A stretch of 64,000 nt of DNA, from contig NZ_WAAO01000003.1 in the NCBI RefSeq assembly GCF_008868005.1, positions 434,001-498,000 of the forward strand, read 5' to 3'. The notes under the pieces were generated by a model, which made no database searches, had not been told where the DNA came from, and saw only the letters and a program-made list of their open reading frames with translations. The position numbers were made by a program, and so were the translations under genes. Below are positions 1-7,769 of this stretch, in pieces. Numbering within the stretch: position 1 is the stretch's first letter; each line of letters starts with the position of its first letter. Source of the stretch: Microbacterium algeriense. GTDB lineage: Bacteria; Actinomycetota; Actinomycetes; Actinomycetales; Microbacteriaceae.

Positions 1-35
1 CGCAGGTCGCCGTGTTCCGCGGCGACCTCCGCTGA
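1..35 (+). CDS. 3' end of an upstream gene (partial)
   Basis: Reading from base 3, the frame gives QVAVFRGDLR followed by TGA at 33-35, 13 bases before the next start codon. This looks like the tail of a gene entering from the left, probably in the same operon as the membrane protein that follows. Too little is visible to name a product. Confidence 0.35.
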   Translation, partial: QVAVFRGDLR

Positions 36-48
36 GGCGGGGGCAGCG

Positions 49-1311
49 ATGACCGGCGCCGACAAGTACACGACCACCTCGATCATCGCGGCGGTCGCGG
101 CGGCGGCGTCGGCAGTCCGCTACACCTTCGGCCCCGGCATCAGCATCTCGGTCGTCATCGCCGTCGTGCTGCTTCCGGTGTGGTGGCCGGTGCTGCGGCA
201 GTACCGCTTCGCGAGACCGCTGATCGTCCTCGCGGCTCTCGCCGCCGTCTCCGGGGCCCTGCTCACGGCGTTCGAGACGATGCGGCCGACATCCACGAGC
301 CTCCTGATCGAGCAGTCGCTCACGCTGCTGTCGCTCGCCGGCGGCATCGGCGTCCTGCTGTGGGCGCGCACGGAGCTGGGTTTCGGCGGCACCGCCGTCG
401 CGTTCGGCGTCGGCGCGCTCGCGAACGTCGCGCTCACCGGCGGGAACCCGGCGAACCTGTGGAAGTACTCGCTCGCGGTGCCCGTCATCATCATCGTGCT
501 CGGCTTCACGTCGACGACCCGACGCCGCTCCCTCGACCTGCTCGCGCTCGCGGCGCTCGCGGCCGTGTGCCTGTTCTCGGACTCCCGGTCGATGACGTCC
601 TTCCTGCTCCTGGCCGGCGTCATCGTGCTCTGGCAGATGTTCCTCCCTCCGGGGACCCGGCGCCCCCGTCCGGCGCAGACCCTCGTGCTCCTCGGCGCTC
701 TGAGCCTGGCAGCCTTCAGCCTGCTGCAGGCCCTGATCCTCGAGGGCGTGCTGGGAGACGCCGCCCAGCAGCGGACACAGGCGCAGATCGACACCTCCGG
801 CTCCCTGATCGCGGGAGGACGCCCCGAGCTCGGTGCCGCCACCGCACTGATCAGCGCCCGCCCGCAGGGATTCGGCAGCGGCGTGCTGCCCACCTCCGTG
901 GATGTCTGGATCGCGAAGACGGGCATGAGCGAGCTGAACTACGACCCGGACAACGGCTACGTCGAGGGCTACATGTTCGGCGGCCAGTTCGAGGTCCACT
1001 CCGTGCTCGGCGACCTGTGGCTGCGCTTCGGTCCGCTCGGGGCCGCCTTCGCCGTCGCCCTCCTCGTCGGGGCGATCTACGCCGTGGCCCGTGCGGTCTC
1101 CCTCAAGGCGGCATCCGGCCTCGTCGTGTGGCTGACCCTGCTGGGCGCGTGGGACACGTTCTTCAGCCCGCTGCTGACCTCCTCGCGGACGCTGGCGCTG
1201 CTCTTCGCCCTCACGGCCATCCCGGTCGCGGAACTCGTGCGACGCCGGCCGGACCGCCCGCGGCGGTCGGATCGGCTGGCCTCACAGGGCGGGCCCGTCG
1301 GAGCGGAGTGA
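49..1311 (+). CDS. O-antigen ligase/polymerase-like polytopic membrane protein
   Basis: A 420-residue integral membrane protein with roughly ten hydrophobic segments and a long polar loop around residues 235-320 that contains GGRPELGAA and ARPQGFGSG. This shape is typical of WzyC/O-antigen-ligase family polymerases, which join or transfer polyprenol-linked glycans outside the cytoplasmic membrane. The next genes are a GT2-GtrA glycosyltransferase (opposite strand) and a TagD-like cytidylyltransferase, so a role in cell-wall polysaccharide or teichoic-acid-like polymer assembly fits. The ATG at 49 follows the upstream stop by 13 bases with only a weak G-rich ribosome site. The family is inferred from topology and loop composition, and the substrate is unknown. 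Confidence 0.6.
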   Translation: MTGADKYTTTSIIAAVAAAASAVRYTFGPGISISVVIAVVLLPVWWPVLRQYRFARPLIVLAALAAVSGALLTAFETMRPTSTSLLIEQSLTLLSLAGGIGVLLWARTELGFGGTAVAFGVGALANVALTGGNPANLWKYSLAVPVIIIVLGFTSTTRRRSLDLLALAALAAVCLFSDSRSMTSFLLLAGVIVLWQMFLPPGTRRPRPAQTLVLLGALSLAAFSLLQALILEGVLGDAAQQRTQAQIDTSGSLIAGGRPELGAATALISARPQGFGSGVLPTSVDVWIAKTGMSELNYDPDNGYVEGYMFGGQFEVHSVLGDLWLRFGPLGAAFAVALLVGAIYAVARAVSLKAASGLVVWLTLLGAWDTFFSPLLTSSRTLALLFALTAIPVAELVRRRPDRPRRSDRLASQGGPVGAE

Positions 1312-1332
1312 CACCGCCGACGGGCGTATCGC

Positions 1333-2553
1333 TCAGAGCTCGCCCGGCTTCATGACCTCGACGTCGATCGCGCGGATCACCCGCTGCGCGGCCGTGTCGG
1401 TCGGGGGCTCGGACGACGCCTGGTCGCCCTTGCGCCGACGGGTGGGGGCGTAGACCACGAGCGAGTGGAACAGGAACCGGGCGAAGAACGCCACGATGAG
1501 GGAGAGCGCCGTCGCGAGCACGCTGGAGATGTGCCAGGTCTCGACCATCAGAGCCATCACGGGGATGCGCAGCGCCGCCTCGACGTTGTTGAACGCGAAC
1601 GAGCTCGCGAAGCGGATCCCGACCCCGCGGGCATCCGTCTTCATGTCGGCGAACACGAAGCGCTCCTGCAGCAGGAAGTTGCCGATGATCGTGACCTCGG
1701 CACCGACGATCGCCGCCCAGACGTAGGGCACGCCGGCGGCGGTCAGTCCCCACATGATGCCGAGGTTCGCGACCGCCCCGATCACGCCGATGAGGGCGAA
1801 GAGCGACATCTTCCCGAAGCGCAGCCGCGCGAGATGGGCGATGAACGTGCCGCCCTGACGCAGGCTCGCCTTGGACGTGCCGTGCCGCCGCTCGGCGAAC
1901 TCCATCGGCACCTCGGCGATGCGCAGGTCGTTGCGCGCAAGGATCTCGAGGAGGATCTTGAACCCCTGGGGCTTGAGCGCCGACAGATCCAGGCGGGTGC
2001 GGTCGACGAGGAAGAAGCCCGTCATGGGGTCGGTGCTGCGGGCGAGGCGACGAGGGAACATCGCCCGCGTCAGCCACGTTGCCACCCGGGAGACGCCGAA
2101 GCGCACCGCCGTGCCCAGGCCGCTGGTGTCGCCGCCGCCGATGTAGCGGGACGCGGCGACCACGTCGGCGCCGCCGTCCGCGTGCCGGGCGAGCAGGGTG
2201 GGGAGAAGCTCCGGCGGATGCTGCAGGTCGCCGTCCATCACGATGCACACGTCGGAGGAGGCGGCCTGGAGGCCGACGACGACGGCGCCGCCCAGCCCTC
2301 CCGTGTTCTGCGTGCGATGGATGACCCGCACCGGGAGCGGGGCGTCCGCCGCGACCCGCGCGATCTCGGCCGCCGTGTCGTCCGCGCTGTCGTCGACGAA
2401 GAGGATCTCGGCGTCCCACCCGGCGAGCGCGGCCGCCGTGCGGGCGACCAGCTCGGCGACGCTGTCGCGCTCATTGAACGTCGGCACGATGATCGTCACC
2501 GGTGTCCCCACGTCCGCCCCCTGTTCCGCGTGCGCCTCGCGCCCGGCCTCCAT
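1333..2553 (-). CDS. GT2 family glycosyltransferase fused to a GtrA-like membrane domain
   Basis: The N-terminal part is a polyprenol-phosphate mannose synthase-type GT2 domain with VTIIVPTFNER, FVDDSADD and the nucleotide/metal motif MDGDLQHPPE. The C-terminal part, from FALIGVIGAVANLGIMWGL, is a four-helix GtrA-type membrane domain. Such fusions make a polyprenol-phosphate sugar on the inner leaflet and are thought to help move it across the membrane. I chose the ATG at 2553 (406 aa). Extending the frame to 2646 would add a low-complexity N-terminus reaching toward the divergent cytidylyltransferase promoter. The C-terminus is basic and cytosolic. The sugar donor and acceptor glycan are not determined by the sequence. 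Confidence 0.8.
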   Translation of the reverse strand: MEAGREAHAEQGADVGTPVTIIVPTFNERDSVAELVARTAAALAGWDAEILFVDDSADDTAAEIARVAADAPLPVRVIHRTQNTGGLGGAVVVGLQAASSDVCIVMDGDLQHPPELLPTLLARHADGGADVVAASRYIGGGDTSGLGTAVRFGVSRVATWLTRAMFPRRLARSTDPMTGFFLVDRTRLDLSALKPQGFKILLEILARNDLRIAEVPMEFAERRHGTSKASLRQGGTFIAHLARLRFGKMSLFALIGVIGAVANLGIMWGLTAAGVPYVWAAIVGAEVTIIGNFLLQERFVFADMKTDARGVGIRFASSFAFNNVEAALRIPVMALMVETWHISSVLATALSLIVAFFARFLFHSLVVYAPTRRRKGDQASSEPPTDTAAQRVIRAIDVEVMKPGEL

Positions 2554-2592
2554 CGTTCCACGGGTTCCTGTGCAGAAGGAAACCGGGCCTGC

Positions 2593-2679
2593 TAGACTCT
2601 CGATTCGCGGCTGTGGGAGTCGCGAAGCGGATGGGGATCCGCTCACTGGGGAATCACTGATCTGGGGAGATCATGGGGA
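2593..2679 (+). promoter_or_regulatory. Leader of the TagD-like gene with four TGGGGA boxes
   Basis: A possible -10 box TAGACT lies at 2593-2598, preceded by TG-C (extended -10 like). Downstream, TGGGGA occurs four times on the same strand at 2632, 2647, 2663 and 2674, the last overlapping the start codon. 2627-2640 also contains the small inverted repeat GCGGAT/ATCCGC. The boxes could be protein half-sites or part of an RNA leader. No function is shown. Confidence 0.3.
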
Positions 2680-3125
2680 CGCGTATCGGCTATGCCGTTG
2701 GTGCTTTCGACCTGTTTCACGTCGGGCATCTCAACCTTCTTCGTCACGCCAAGCAGCACTGCGACGTTCTGATCGCGGGCGTCGTCAGCGACGAGATGCT
2801 GCGTCAGGTGAAGGGCATCGAGCCCGTCATCCCGACGGCGGAGCGTGCGGAGATCGTCAAGCACATCTCGTTCGTCGACGGCGTCTACGTCGAGACGACG
2901 CCGTCGAAGATGGACTCGTGGCGCGACGTGCAGTTCACGCACTTCTTCAAGGGCGACGACTGGCGCGGCACCGAGAAGGGCCTGCGGCTGGAGTCGGAGT
3001 TCGCGGCGGTGGGCGTCGAGGTGGTGTACTTCCCGTACACGGCGCACACGTCGAGCTCGACCCTGCGGCGCGCTCTCGACGCGATCACCGCGGGAGCTGC
3101 GGCACCCGCCGCCGCCCTGCGCTGA
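2673..3125 (+). CDS. TagD-like glycerol-3-phosphate cytidylyltransferase family protein
   Basis: A 150-residue nucleotidyltransferase with the family signature near its start (GAFDLFHVGHLNLL, HxGH at residues 16-19), a central FKGDDW stretch and a C-terminal HTSSSTLRR in the place of the RTEGISTT motif. Enzymes of this family transfer CMP from CTP to a phosphorylated alcohol; the length matches TagD/Gct proteins. CDP-glycerol or a similar activated alcohol is used for teichoic-acid-like polymers, which agrees with the neighbouring glycosyltransferase and polymerase-like gene. The altered C-terminal motif leaves the exact substrate open. Confidence 0.75.
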   Translation: MGTRIGYAVGAFDLFHVGHLNLLRHAKQHCDVLIAGVVSDEMLRQVKGIEPVIPTAERAEIVKHISFVDGVYVETTPSKMDSWRDVQFTHFFKGDDWRGTEKGLRLESEFAAVGVEVVYFPYTAHTSSSTLRRALDAITAGAAAPAAALR

Positions 3126-3132
3126 GCCGCCG

Positions 3133-3525
3133 TCAGTTCGCGACGCCGAGAAGGCTCCGCGCCATCCGCGCCACATGCGGCGGGGTGTGCGGCCCGAGCC
3201 ACACCGTCCACTGCGCGGGCGGCTCGGAGCACGTCCACTCCACGCACCAGGCGTGCACGGCGTTCGCGAGCCGTTCGCCGCGGGCGTGCACCCGGGGTCC
3301 GTCGCCGCGGACGAGCCACCGCACGGAGACCCCGTCGGGCACGTCGATGTGGCGGAACTGGATGCGCGCGGCCGCCTCGAGCAGGATGACACCCTGCACG
3401 TCCCATGGCAGGCGCGAGGCGATCCGCGCGATGAGGACGGCATCGGCCGCATCCCCCGCGATGAGCACCGTGCCGTCGATGTTCTCCCAGTCGGGCTCCT
3501 CCAGGTGCTCGCACGCGTTGCTCAT
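3133..3525 (-). CDS. SIP-domain protein (siderophore-interacting-like), iron regulated
   Basis: A 130-residue soluble protein similar to the C-terminal half of siderophore-interacting ferric reductases (TVLIAGDAADAVLIARIASRLP, then EAAARIQFRHID). Full-length SIP proteins are about 270 residues and carry an FAD-binding domain, which is absent here, so this is a stand-alone SIP domain that could need a partner or have another role. A near-consensus DtxR/IdeR box overlaps its promoter, which independently supports an iron-related job. The ATG at 3525 is placed for a leaderless mRNA. The convergent TagD-like gene ends 7 bases from its stop. Confidence 0.65.
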   Translation of the reverse strand: MSNACEHLEEPDWENIDGTVLIAGDAADAVLIARIASRLPWDVQGVILLEAAARIQFRHIDVPDGVSVRWLVRGDGPRVHARGERLANAVHAWCVEWTCSEPPAQWTVWLGPHTPPHVARMARSLLGVAN

Positions 3526-3531
3526 GCCCCG

Positions 3532-3560
3532 AGTCTAGGTAAGGCTACCCTTACCCGCAA
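3532..3560 (-). promoter_or_regulatory. Leaderless promoter with DtxR/IdeR-type iron box for the SIP gene
   Basis: On the minus strand the -10 TAGACT (3532-3537) lies exactly six bases before the ATG at 3525, and a possible -35 TTGCGG (3555-3560) lies 17 bases further up. The spacer holds CTAGGTAAGGCTACCCTTA at 3535-3553, which matches 17 of 19 positions of the DtxR/IdeR consensus TWAGGTWAGSCTWACCTWA. Placement over the -10/spacer is what is expected for iron-dependent repression. Confidence 0.75.
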
Positions 3561-3639
3561 GGGTCGACCGGGCTAGCCTGATCGCGGCGCCGTCGTCAAC
3601 CGCTTTGCGGCGACCAGGACCGCGGGCCATGCTGGCTCC

Positions 3640-4140
3640 GTGGACAGATCCTGGACTTCCCGCCGGCACCGCCAGCGGAGGTGGGCGACGGCGGCCATCG
3701 GCCTCATCCTGGCCGGCGCTCTCTCCGGCTGCGGACTCACGATCCCCGCCGACCCGGACGGCACACTCTCCTCCGTCTCCGGCGGCGAGCTGCGCGTCGG
3801 CACCTCGCCGGACGGCGACCTGGTCGAGGTGACCCGCGGCGATCCGACGGGGACCGTTGTCGACCTCGTGGATGCCTTCGCCGACAGCATCGACGCCGAG
3901 CCGACGTGGACGGTCGCGTCGGAGGAGACGCTCGTGCGGATGCTGGAGGCGGGCGACCTCGACCTCGTGGCCGGCGGGATCACGCCAGACACTCCGTGGA
4001 TCGACAAGGCAGGAGTGACCAGGGGCTACCCGGGCATCGAGGGAGCGGACGGGCGAGAGCTCGTGATGCTGGTGCCCCTCGGCGAGAACGCCTTCCTGTC
4101 GAAGCTGGAGTCCTTCCTCGACGCGGAGGTCGGCTCATGA
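3640..4140 (+). CDS. Lipoprotein with a shortened solute-binding-protein-like domain
   Basis: The product of 166 residues has a basic N-terminus, a hydrophobic stretch and a lipobox ALSGC with the acylated cysteine at residue 31. The exported part resembles family-3 solute-binding proteins (LRVGTSPDGDLVEV, then EAGDLDLVAGGITPDTPW, and a C-terminal helix), but is about half the usual length, as if the second lobe were missing. It starts with GTG at 3640. A CATGCT sequence six bases upstream could be a leaderless -10. Its stop overlaps the start of the CDF transporter by four bases (ATGA), so the two are translationally coupled. It may present a metal or other ligand to that transporter, which is inference. 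Confidence 0.6.
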   Translation: MDRSWTSRRHRQRRWATAAIGLILAGALSGCGLTIPADPDGTLSSVSGGELRVGTSPDGDLVEVTRGDPTGTVVDLVDAFADSIDAEPTWTVASEETLVRMLEAGDLDLVAGGITPDTPWIDKAGVTRGYPGIEGADGRELVMLVPLGENAFLSKLESFLDAEVGS

Positions 4141-5114
4141 CCGAGACGAAGCAGTTCGGACGGACGACTCTCCCCTCCGAGCAGGAGCAGGCGATCAAGA
4201 AGGCCGTCCGCTGGGAGGTCTTCACGATCGTCTACACCTCGATCACGATCGCGGTGATCGCCCTCGTCGTGGGCGAGTCCCAGGCGATGCGCACCGCGTG
4301 GATCGAGGACATGCTGTCCCTCATCCCGCAGATCGCGTTCCTGACCGCACTGCTCTTCGTCCGGCGGCGCCCGACGAAGAAGCACCCGTACGGCCTGCAC
4401 CGCGCGATGGGCGTCGGACACCTCGTCGCCGGTGTGGCCCTCCTCGCGGTGGGCCTCAATCTCGCCATCGAGGCGGTCACAGGACTCATCGCCGGCGAGC
4501 ACCCCACGATCGGCACCGTGCAGCTGTTCGGCCAGACGATCTGGCTGGGCTGGCTGATGGTCGCCGTGATGGCCGTCGTCATCGTCGGCCCGGTGTTCCT
4601 GTACGGCCCCGCGAAGTCGAAGCTCGCCCCGGTCCTGCACAACAAGCTCCTCTACGCCGACGCCGACATGGCCAAGGCCGACTGGCAGACCACGGTGGCA
4701 TCGATCGTCGGCGTGCTCGGCGTGGGCGTCGGGGTGTGGTGGCTGGACGGCGCGGCGGCCCTGTTCATCTCGCTCGGCATCATCTGGGACGGCTTCCGCA
4801 ACACCAGGACGGCGATCGTCGATCTCATGGATCAGCGCGCCCGCACGTATGACAGCAAGAACCCGCACCCGCTCGCCCGTGACATCGTGTCGTACCTGCG
4901 CAGCCGACCCTGGGTGGCCGACGCCGGCGTGCGGATGCGCGATCAGGGCCAGGTCTTCCACGTCGAGGCGTTCGTCGTGCCGCATCGGAGCAAGGTCTCG
5001 GTGGAGGACATCGACGCCGCGGCGGCCGGGATCGCCGACATCGACTGGAAGATGCAGGACGTGGTCGTGATGCCGGTGGGCGACCTGCCCGACGAGGCGG
5101 ACACGGGCAGATGA
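4137..5114 (+). CDS. Cation diffusion facilitator (CDF) family transporter
   Basis: A 325-residue protein with about six hydrophobic segments and a C-terminal cytosolic domain (HPLARDIVSYLRSRPWVADA, then FHVEAFVVPHRSKVSVEDI) typical of CDF metal/proton antiporters. The second helix carries IEDMLSLIPQ and the fifth YADADMAKADWQTT, the places where CDF proteins keep metal ligands; here they are Asp-rich rather than the common His/Asp set. Such proteins export Zn, Fe, Mn or similar ions. I chose the ATG at 4137, which overlaps the upstream lipoprotein stop. The frame is open further up, but only as a shadow of that gene. The next gene also starts inside its stop codon. Confidence 0.85.
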   Translation: MTETKQFGRTTLPSEQEQAIKKAVRWEVFTIVYTSITIAVIALVVGESQAMRTAWIEDMLSLIPQIAFLTALLFVRRRPTKKHPYGLHRAMGVGHLVAGVALLAVGLNLAIEAVTGLIAGEHPTIGTVQLFGQTIWLGWLMVAVMAVVIVGPVFLYGPAKSKLAPVLHNKLLYADADMAKADWQTTVASIVGVLGVGVGVWWLDGAAALFISLGIIWDGFRNTRTAIVDLMDQRARTYDSKNPHPLARDIVSYLRSRPWVADAGVRMRDQGQVFHVEAFVVPHRSKVSVEDIDAAAAGIADIDWKMQDVVVMPVGDLPDEADTGR

Positions 5115-5992
5115 CGGTCGAGGAGCCGCTCTTCCCCGGGTTCGCCGAAGCGCGGATCCCGACCGGCGACGCCGAGATCTTCGTACGGTACGGGGGATCC
5201 GGTCCGGCCGTGATGCTCCTGCACGGGCATCCGCGGACCTCGGCGACCTGGCATCGCGTGGCGCCCCTGCTCGTGGAACAGGGCTTCACCGTGATCTGCC
5301 CCGATCTGCGCGGCTACGGGCGCTCTCGCGGGCCGCGACCGGTCGCGGATCACTCGGCGCACTCGAAGCGCGCGGTCGCGGCCGACATGGTCGAGGTCGC
5401 CCGGCGGCTCGGACAGGAGCGGTTCCACCTCGCCGGCCACGACCGCGGAAGCTACGTCGCGCTCCGACTCGCCCTCGACCATCCGGACCGCGTCGACCGG
5501 CTCGCGCTCATGGACTGCATCCCGATCACCGAGCACCTGCGACGGGCGGACGCGCGATTCGCCACGAGCTGGTGGCATTGGTTCTTCTTCGCGCAGCCCG
5601 TCATCCCCGAACGCGTCATCAACGCCGACCCCGACGCCTGGTACGCCGCGAAGGCCGACGCCGAGACCATGGGTGCCGCCAACCATGCGGAGCTGCGGGC
5701 GGCGGTTCACGACCCGGAGGTCGTGCGGGCGATGCTGGAGGACTACCGCGCCGGCCTCACCGTCGACCGCGAGCACGAGGAGGCCGACCGGAGCGCCGGG
5801 CGCCGGATCGACGCGCCGACGCTCATCCTCTGGTCCGCCCACGACGACCTCGAGTCGCTGCACGGCGACCCGCTCGAGATCTGGCGGAGCTGGGCCACGG
5901 ACGTCAGGGGCCACCGCGTCGACAGCCGCCACCACATGGCCGAGGAGGCCGCACCCGACGTCGCCGCCTCGCTCGGACGGTTCTTCTCCTGA
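5111..5992 (+). CDS. Alpha/beta hydrolase with Asp nucleophile (haloacid dehalogenase/epoxide-hydrolase type)
   Basis: A 293-residue alpha/beta hydrolase. The oxyanion segment is HGHPRTSATW (residues 38-47). The nucleophile elbow is GHDRGSY with Asp111 rather than Ser, and the catalytic His lies in SRHHMAEEA near residue 278. An Asp nucleophile plus the WWHWFFFAQP cap sequence places it near fluoroacetate dehalogenases and epoxide hydrolases rather than esterases. The second Arg of the fluoroacetate dehalogenase D-R-x-x-R pattern is absent (Tyr there), so defluorination is not assured. It overlaps the CDF gene by four bases, although a functional link is not obvious. Confidence 0.75.
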   Translation: MTVEEPLFPGFAEARIPTGDAEIFVRYGGSGPAVMLLHGHPRTSATWHRVAPLLVEQGFTVICPDLRGYGRSRGPRPVADHSAHSKRAVAADMVEVARRLGQERFHLAGHDRGSYVALRLALDHPDRVDRLALMDCIPITEHLRRADARFATSWWHWFFFAQPVIPERVINADPDAWYAAKADAETMGAANHAELRAAVHDPEVVRAMLEDYRAGLTVDREHEEADRSAGRRIDAPTLILWSAHDDLESLHGDPLEIWRSWATDVRGHRVDSRHHMAEEAAPDVAASLGRFFS

Positions 5993-6041
5993 GCCGCTCC
6001 CGTCACAGGCCGCTCCCAGCGCCACCCCCGCCGGGCGGCCG

Positions 6042-6047
6042 TAGGCT
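6042..6047 (+). promoter_or_regulatory. Leaderless -10 box (TAGGCT) for the mycoredoxin-like gene
   Basis: TAGGCT ends exactly six bases before the ATG at 6054, so +1 would fall on the A of the start codon. No ribosome-binding sequence is present. The same spacing recurs at six other genes in the window. Confidence 0.6.
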
Positions 6048-6053
6048 GGTCGT

Positions 6054-6317
6054 ATGACTGCTCCCGCTTCCGACACCATCACGATGTTCGGCGCCGACTG
6101 GTGCCGCGACTGCATCCGCACGAAGAAGCAGCTCGACGAGCTCGGCGTCGCCTACACGTACGTCGACCTGGTCGCCGAGCCGGCCGCCGCGGACGTCGCG
6201 AAGGAGATCTCGGGACGCACGAACATCCCCGTCGTGGTGTACCCCGACGCCTCGCACCACGTCGAGCCGTCGAACGCGGACGTCGAGTCGAAGCTGCGCG
6301 AGCTCTCGCTGATCTGA
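6054..6317 (+). CDS. Mycoredoxin/glutaredoxin-like thiol oxidoreductase
   Basis: An 87-residue thioredoxin-fold protein with a WCRDC redox motif (Cys17, Cys20), the cis-proline segment TNIPVVV and a C-terminal helix, matching the length and layout of actinobacterial mycoredoxins and NrdH-like glutaredoxins. These reduce mycothiol-mixed disulfides or protein disulfides in the cytosol. The motif C-R-D-C differs from the C-G-Y-C of the well-studied mycoredoxin-1, so partner specificity may differ. It appears to be a single-gene leaderless transcript. The following MFS gene has its own promoter. Confidence 0.8.
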   Translation: MTAPASDTITMFGADWCRDCIRTKKQLDELGVAYTYVDLVAEPAAADVAKEISGRTNIPVVVYPDASHHVEPSNADVESKLRELSLI

Positions 6318-6334
6318 TCGTCTCGGCGCGCCGC

Positions 6335-6340
6335 TACACT
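6335..6340 (+). promoter_or_regulatory. Leaderless -10 box (TACACT) for the GPH-type transporter gene
   Basis: TACACT lies exactly six bases upstream of the ATG at 6347 and no Shine-Dalgarno sequence is seen, as at the preceding gene. Confidence 0.55.
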
Positions 6341-6346
6341 GGCGCG

Positions 6347-7741
6347 ATGAGCACCGAAGCTCGACCCGAACGGGCGTCCGTCCGCCTCTCCGCACGCACC
6401 GTCGCCCTGTACGCGATCGGCTCGCTCGGCACCGGCGGATACGCCACTCTGCCGGGTCTGGTGCTGACGTACTTCCTCACCGACAACCTCGGTGTCGCCG
6501 CGCTGGCCGCCGGACTCATCGTGACCGCGGCGAAGGTCTGGGACGTGCTGATCGACCCCCTGATCGGAGCCGCATCCGATCGGCAGCTCGCCCGCACCGG
6601 CTCCCGCCGCGGCTTCATGGTCACGGGCGGGCTCGCGCTCCCGGCGTTCTTCGCGCTGACCTTCGCCGTGCCGCCGTCCTGGGGTCCGGTGGCCGGCGCG
6701 ATCTGCGTGCTGCTCGCCTTCCTCGCCACGGCGACGGCGTTCAGCCTGTTCCAGGTGCCCTACGTGGCCCTGCCCGCCGAACTCACCGGCAGCTACGACG
6801 AGCGCACCCGGCTCCTCGGCTGGCGGGTGGTGGTGCTCACCGCAGCGATCCTCCTCTTCGGCGCCGGAGGCCCTGCTCTGCGCAACGCCGGCGACGACCC
6901 GGTGACCGGGTACCTGCTGATGGGCATCGCCTCCGGGATCGTGATCGGCGTCGGGATGCTGATCGCGTCCCGCACGGCTGCGGCTGCGGCTCGACGGATG
7001 TCGTCCGGACGCGAGGTCGAGACGATCCCCTCCACGTGGCGCGATCAGTACATGTCGGGCTTCCGCGCGCTCGGGCGCAGCCAGCCGTTCCGCGCCCTGC
7101 TGGGCACCTTCGTGCTGCAGGCGCTCGCGACCGGCACGATGCTCGCCGGAGCCCAGTACGTCGCGACCTGGGTGCTCCGATCCGAGGACGCGGTGACCTT
7201 CGTGTTCGTCGCCCTCGTCGGCCCGGCACTGCTGGCCACCCCGGGCTGGACGCTCATCGCCCGTCGGCTCGGAAAGGAGCGGGCGTTCGCCGGCGCCAGC
7301 GTGCTGTTCACGATCGCCGCAGCCTCGCTCGTCCTCGCGCTGTGGGCGCCCGGCCCCTGGATCTACGCCTCGGTCGCGGTCGCCGGCATCGCCTACGCGG
7401 GCCTCCAGTCGCTGCCCATGGCGATGCTGCCCGATGTCATCACGCACGACGAACGCACCAGCGGCCGCGGACAGGCCGGCACGTTCACGGGGATTTGGAC
7501 CGCCGGCGAGACCATCGGCTTCGCTCTGGGCGCCACCGCGGTCTCGCTGACGCTCGCCGCCACCGGGTACGTCTCCACCGTCGCCGGGGAGACCGTGGAT
7601 CAGCCGGACGCGGCCATCGCCGGCATCGTCCTGAGCTTCAGCGTCCTCCCCGCGCTGCTCATGATCGCCAGTCTGCTGACGCTGCGGGGGTACCGTCTGC
7701 GGCGGGACGACATCGAGGCGCCGATGACCTCCGACGCCTAA
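6347..7741 (+). CDS. MFS transporter of the glycoside-pentoside-hexuronide (GPH) type
   Basis: A 464-residue protein with about twelve transmembrane helices. The stretch KVWDVLIDPLIGAASDR in the first half is the GPH/MFS-2 signature (WDxxxDPxxG.xSDR), and PYVALPAEL followed by YDERTRL is the matching second motif. GPH carriers co-transport sugars or glycosides with sodium or protons; the substrate cannot be read from sequence. I chose the ATG at 6347 because it sits six bases after TACACT. The longer open frame upstream runs through the mycoredoxin gene in another frame. No sugar-catabolic gene is adjacent. Confidence 0.8.
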   Translation: MSTEARPERASVRLSARTVALYAIGSLGTGGYATLPGLVLTYFLTDNLGVAALAAGLIVTAAKVWDVLIDPLIGAASDRQLARTGSRRGFMVTGGLALPAFFALTFAVPPSWGPVAGAICVLLAFLATATAFSLFQVPYVALPAELTGSYDERTRLLGWRVVVLTAAILLFGAGGPALRNAGDDPVTGYLLMGIASGIVIGVGMLIASRTAAAAARRMSSGREVETIPSTWRDQYMSGFRALGRSQPFRALLGTFVLQALATGTMLAGAQYVATWVLRSEDAVTFVFVALVGPALLATPGWTLIARRLGKERAFAGASVLFTIAAASLVLALWAPGPWIYASVAVAGIAYAGLQSLPMAMLPDVITHDERTSGRGQAGTFTGIWTAGETIGFALGATAVSLTLAATGYVSTVAGETVDQPDAAIAGIVLSFSVLPALLMIASLLTLRGYRLRRDDIEAPMTSDA

Positions 7742-7769
7742 GCTGGGATCCCGTCCGAAGGAGACGCCG

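Noticed and set aside
5111..5992. Calling the alpha/beta hydrolase a fluoroacetate dehalogenase
   Set aside because: The Asp nucleophile and cap agree, but the second conserved Arg after the nucleophile is missing, so only the broader family is named.
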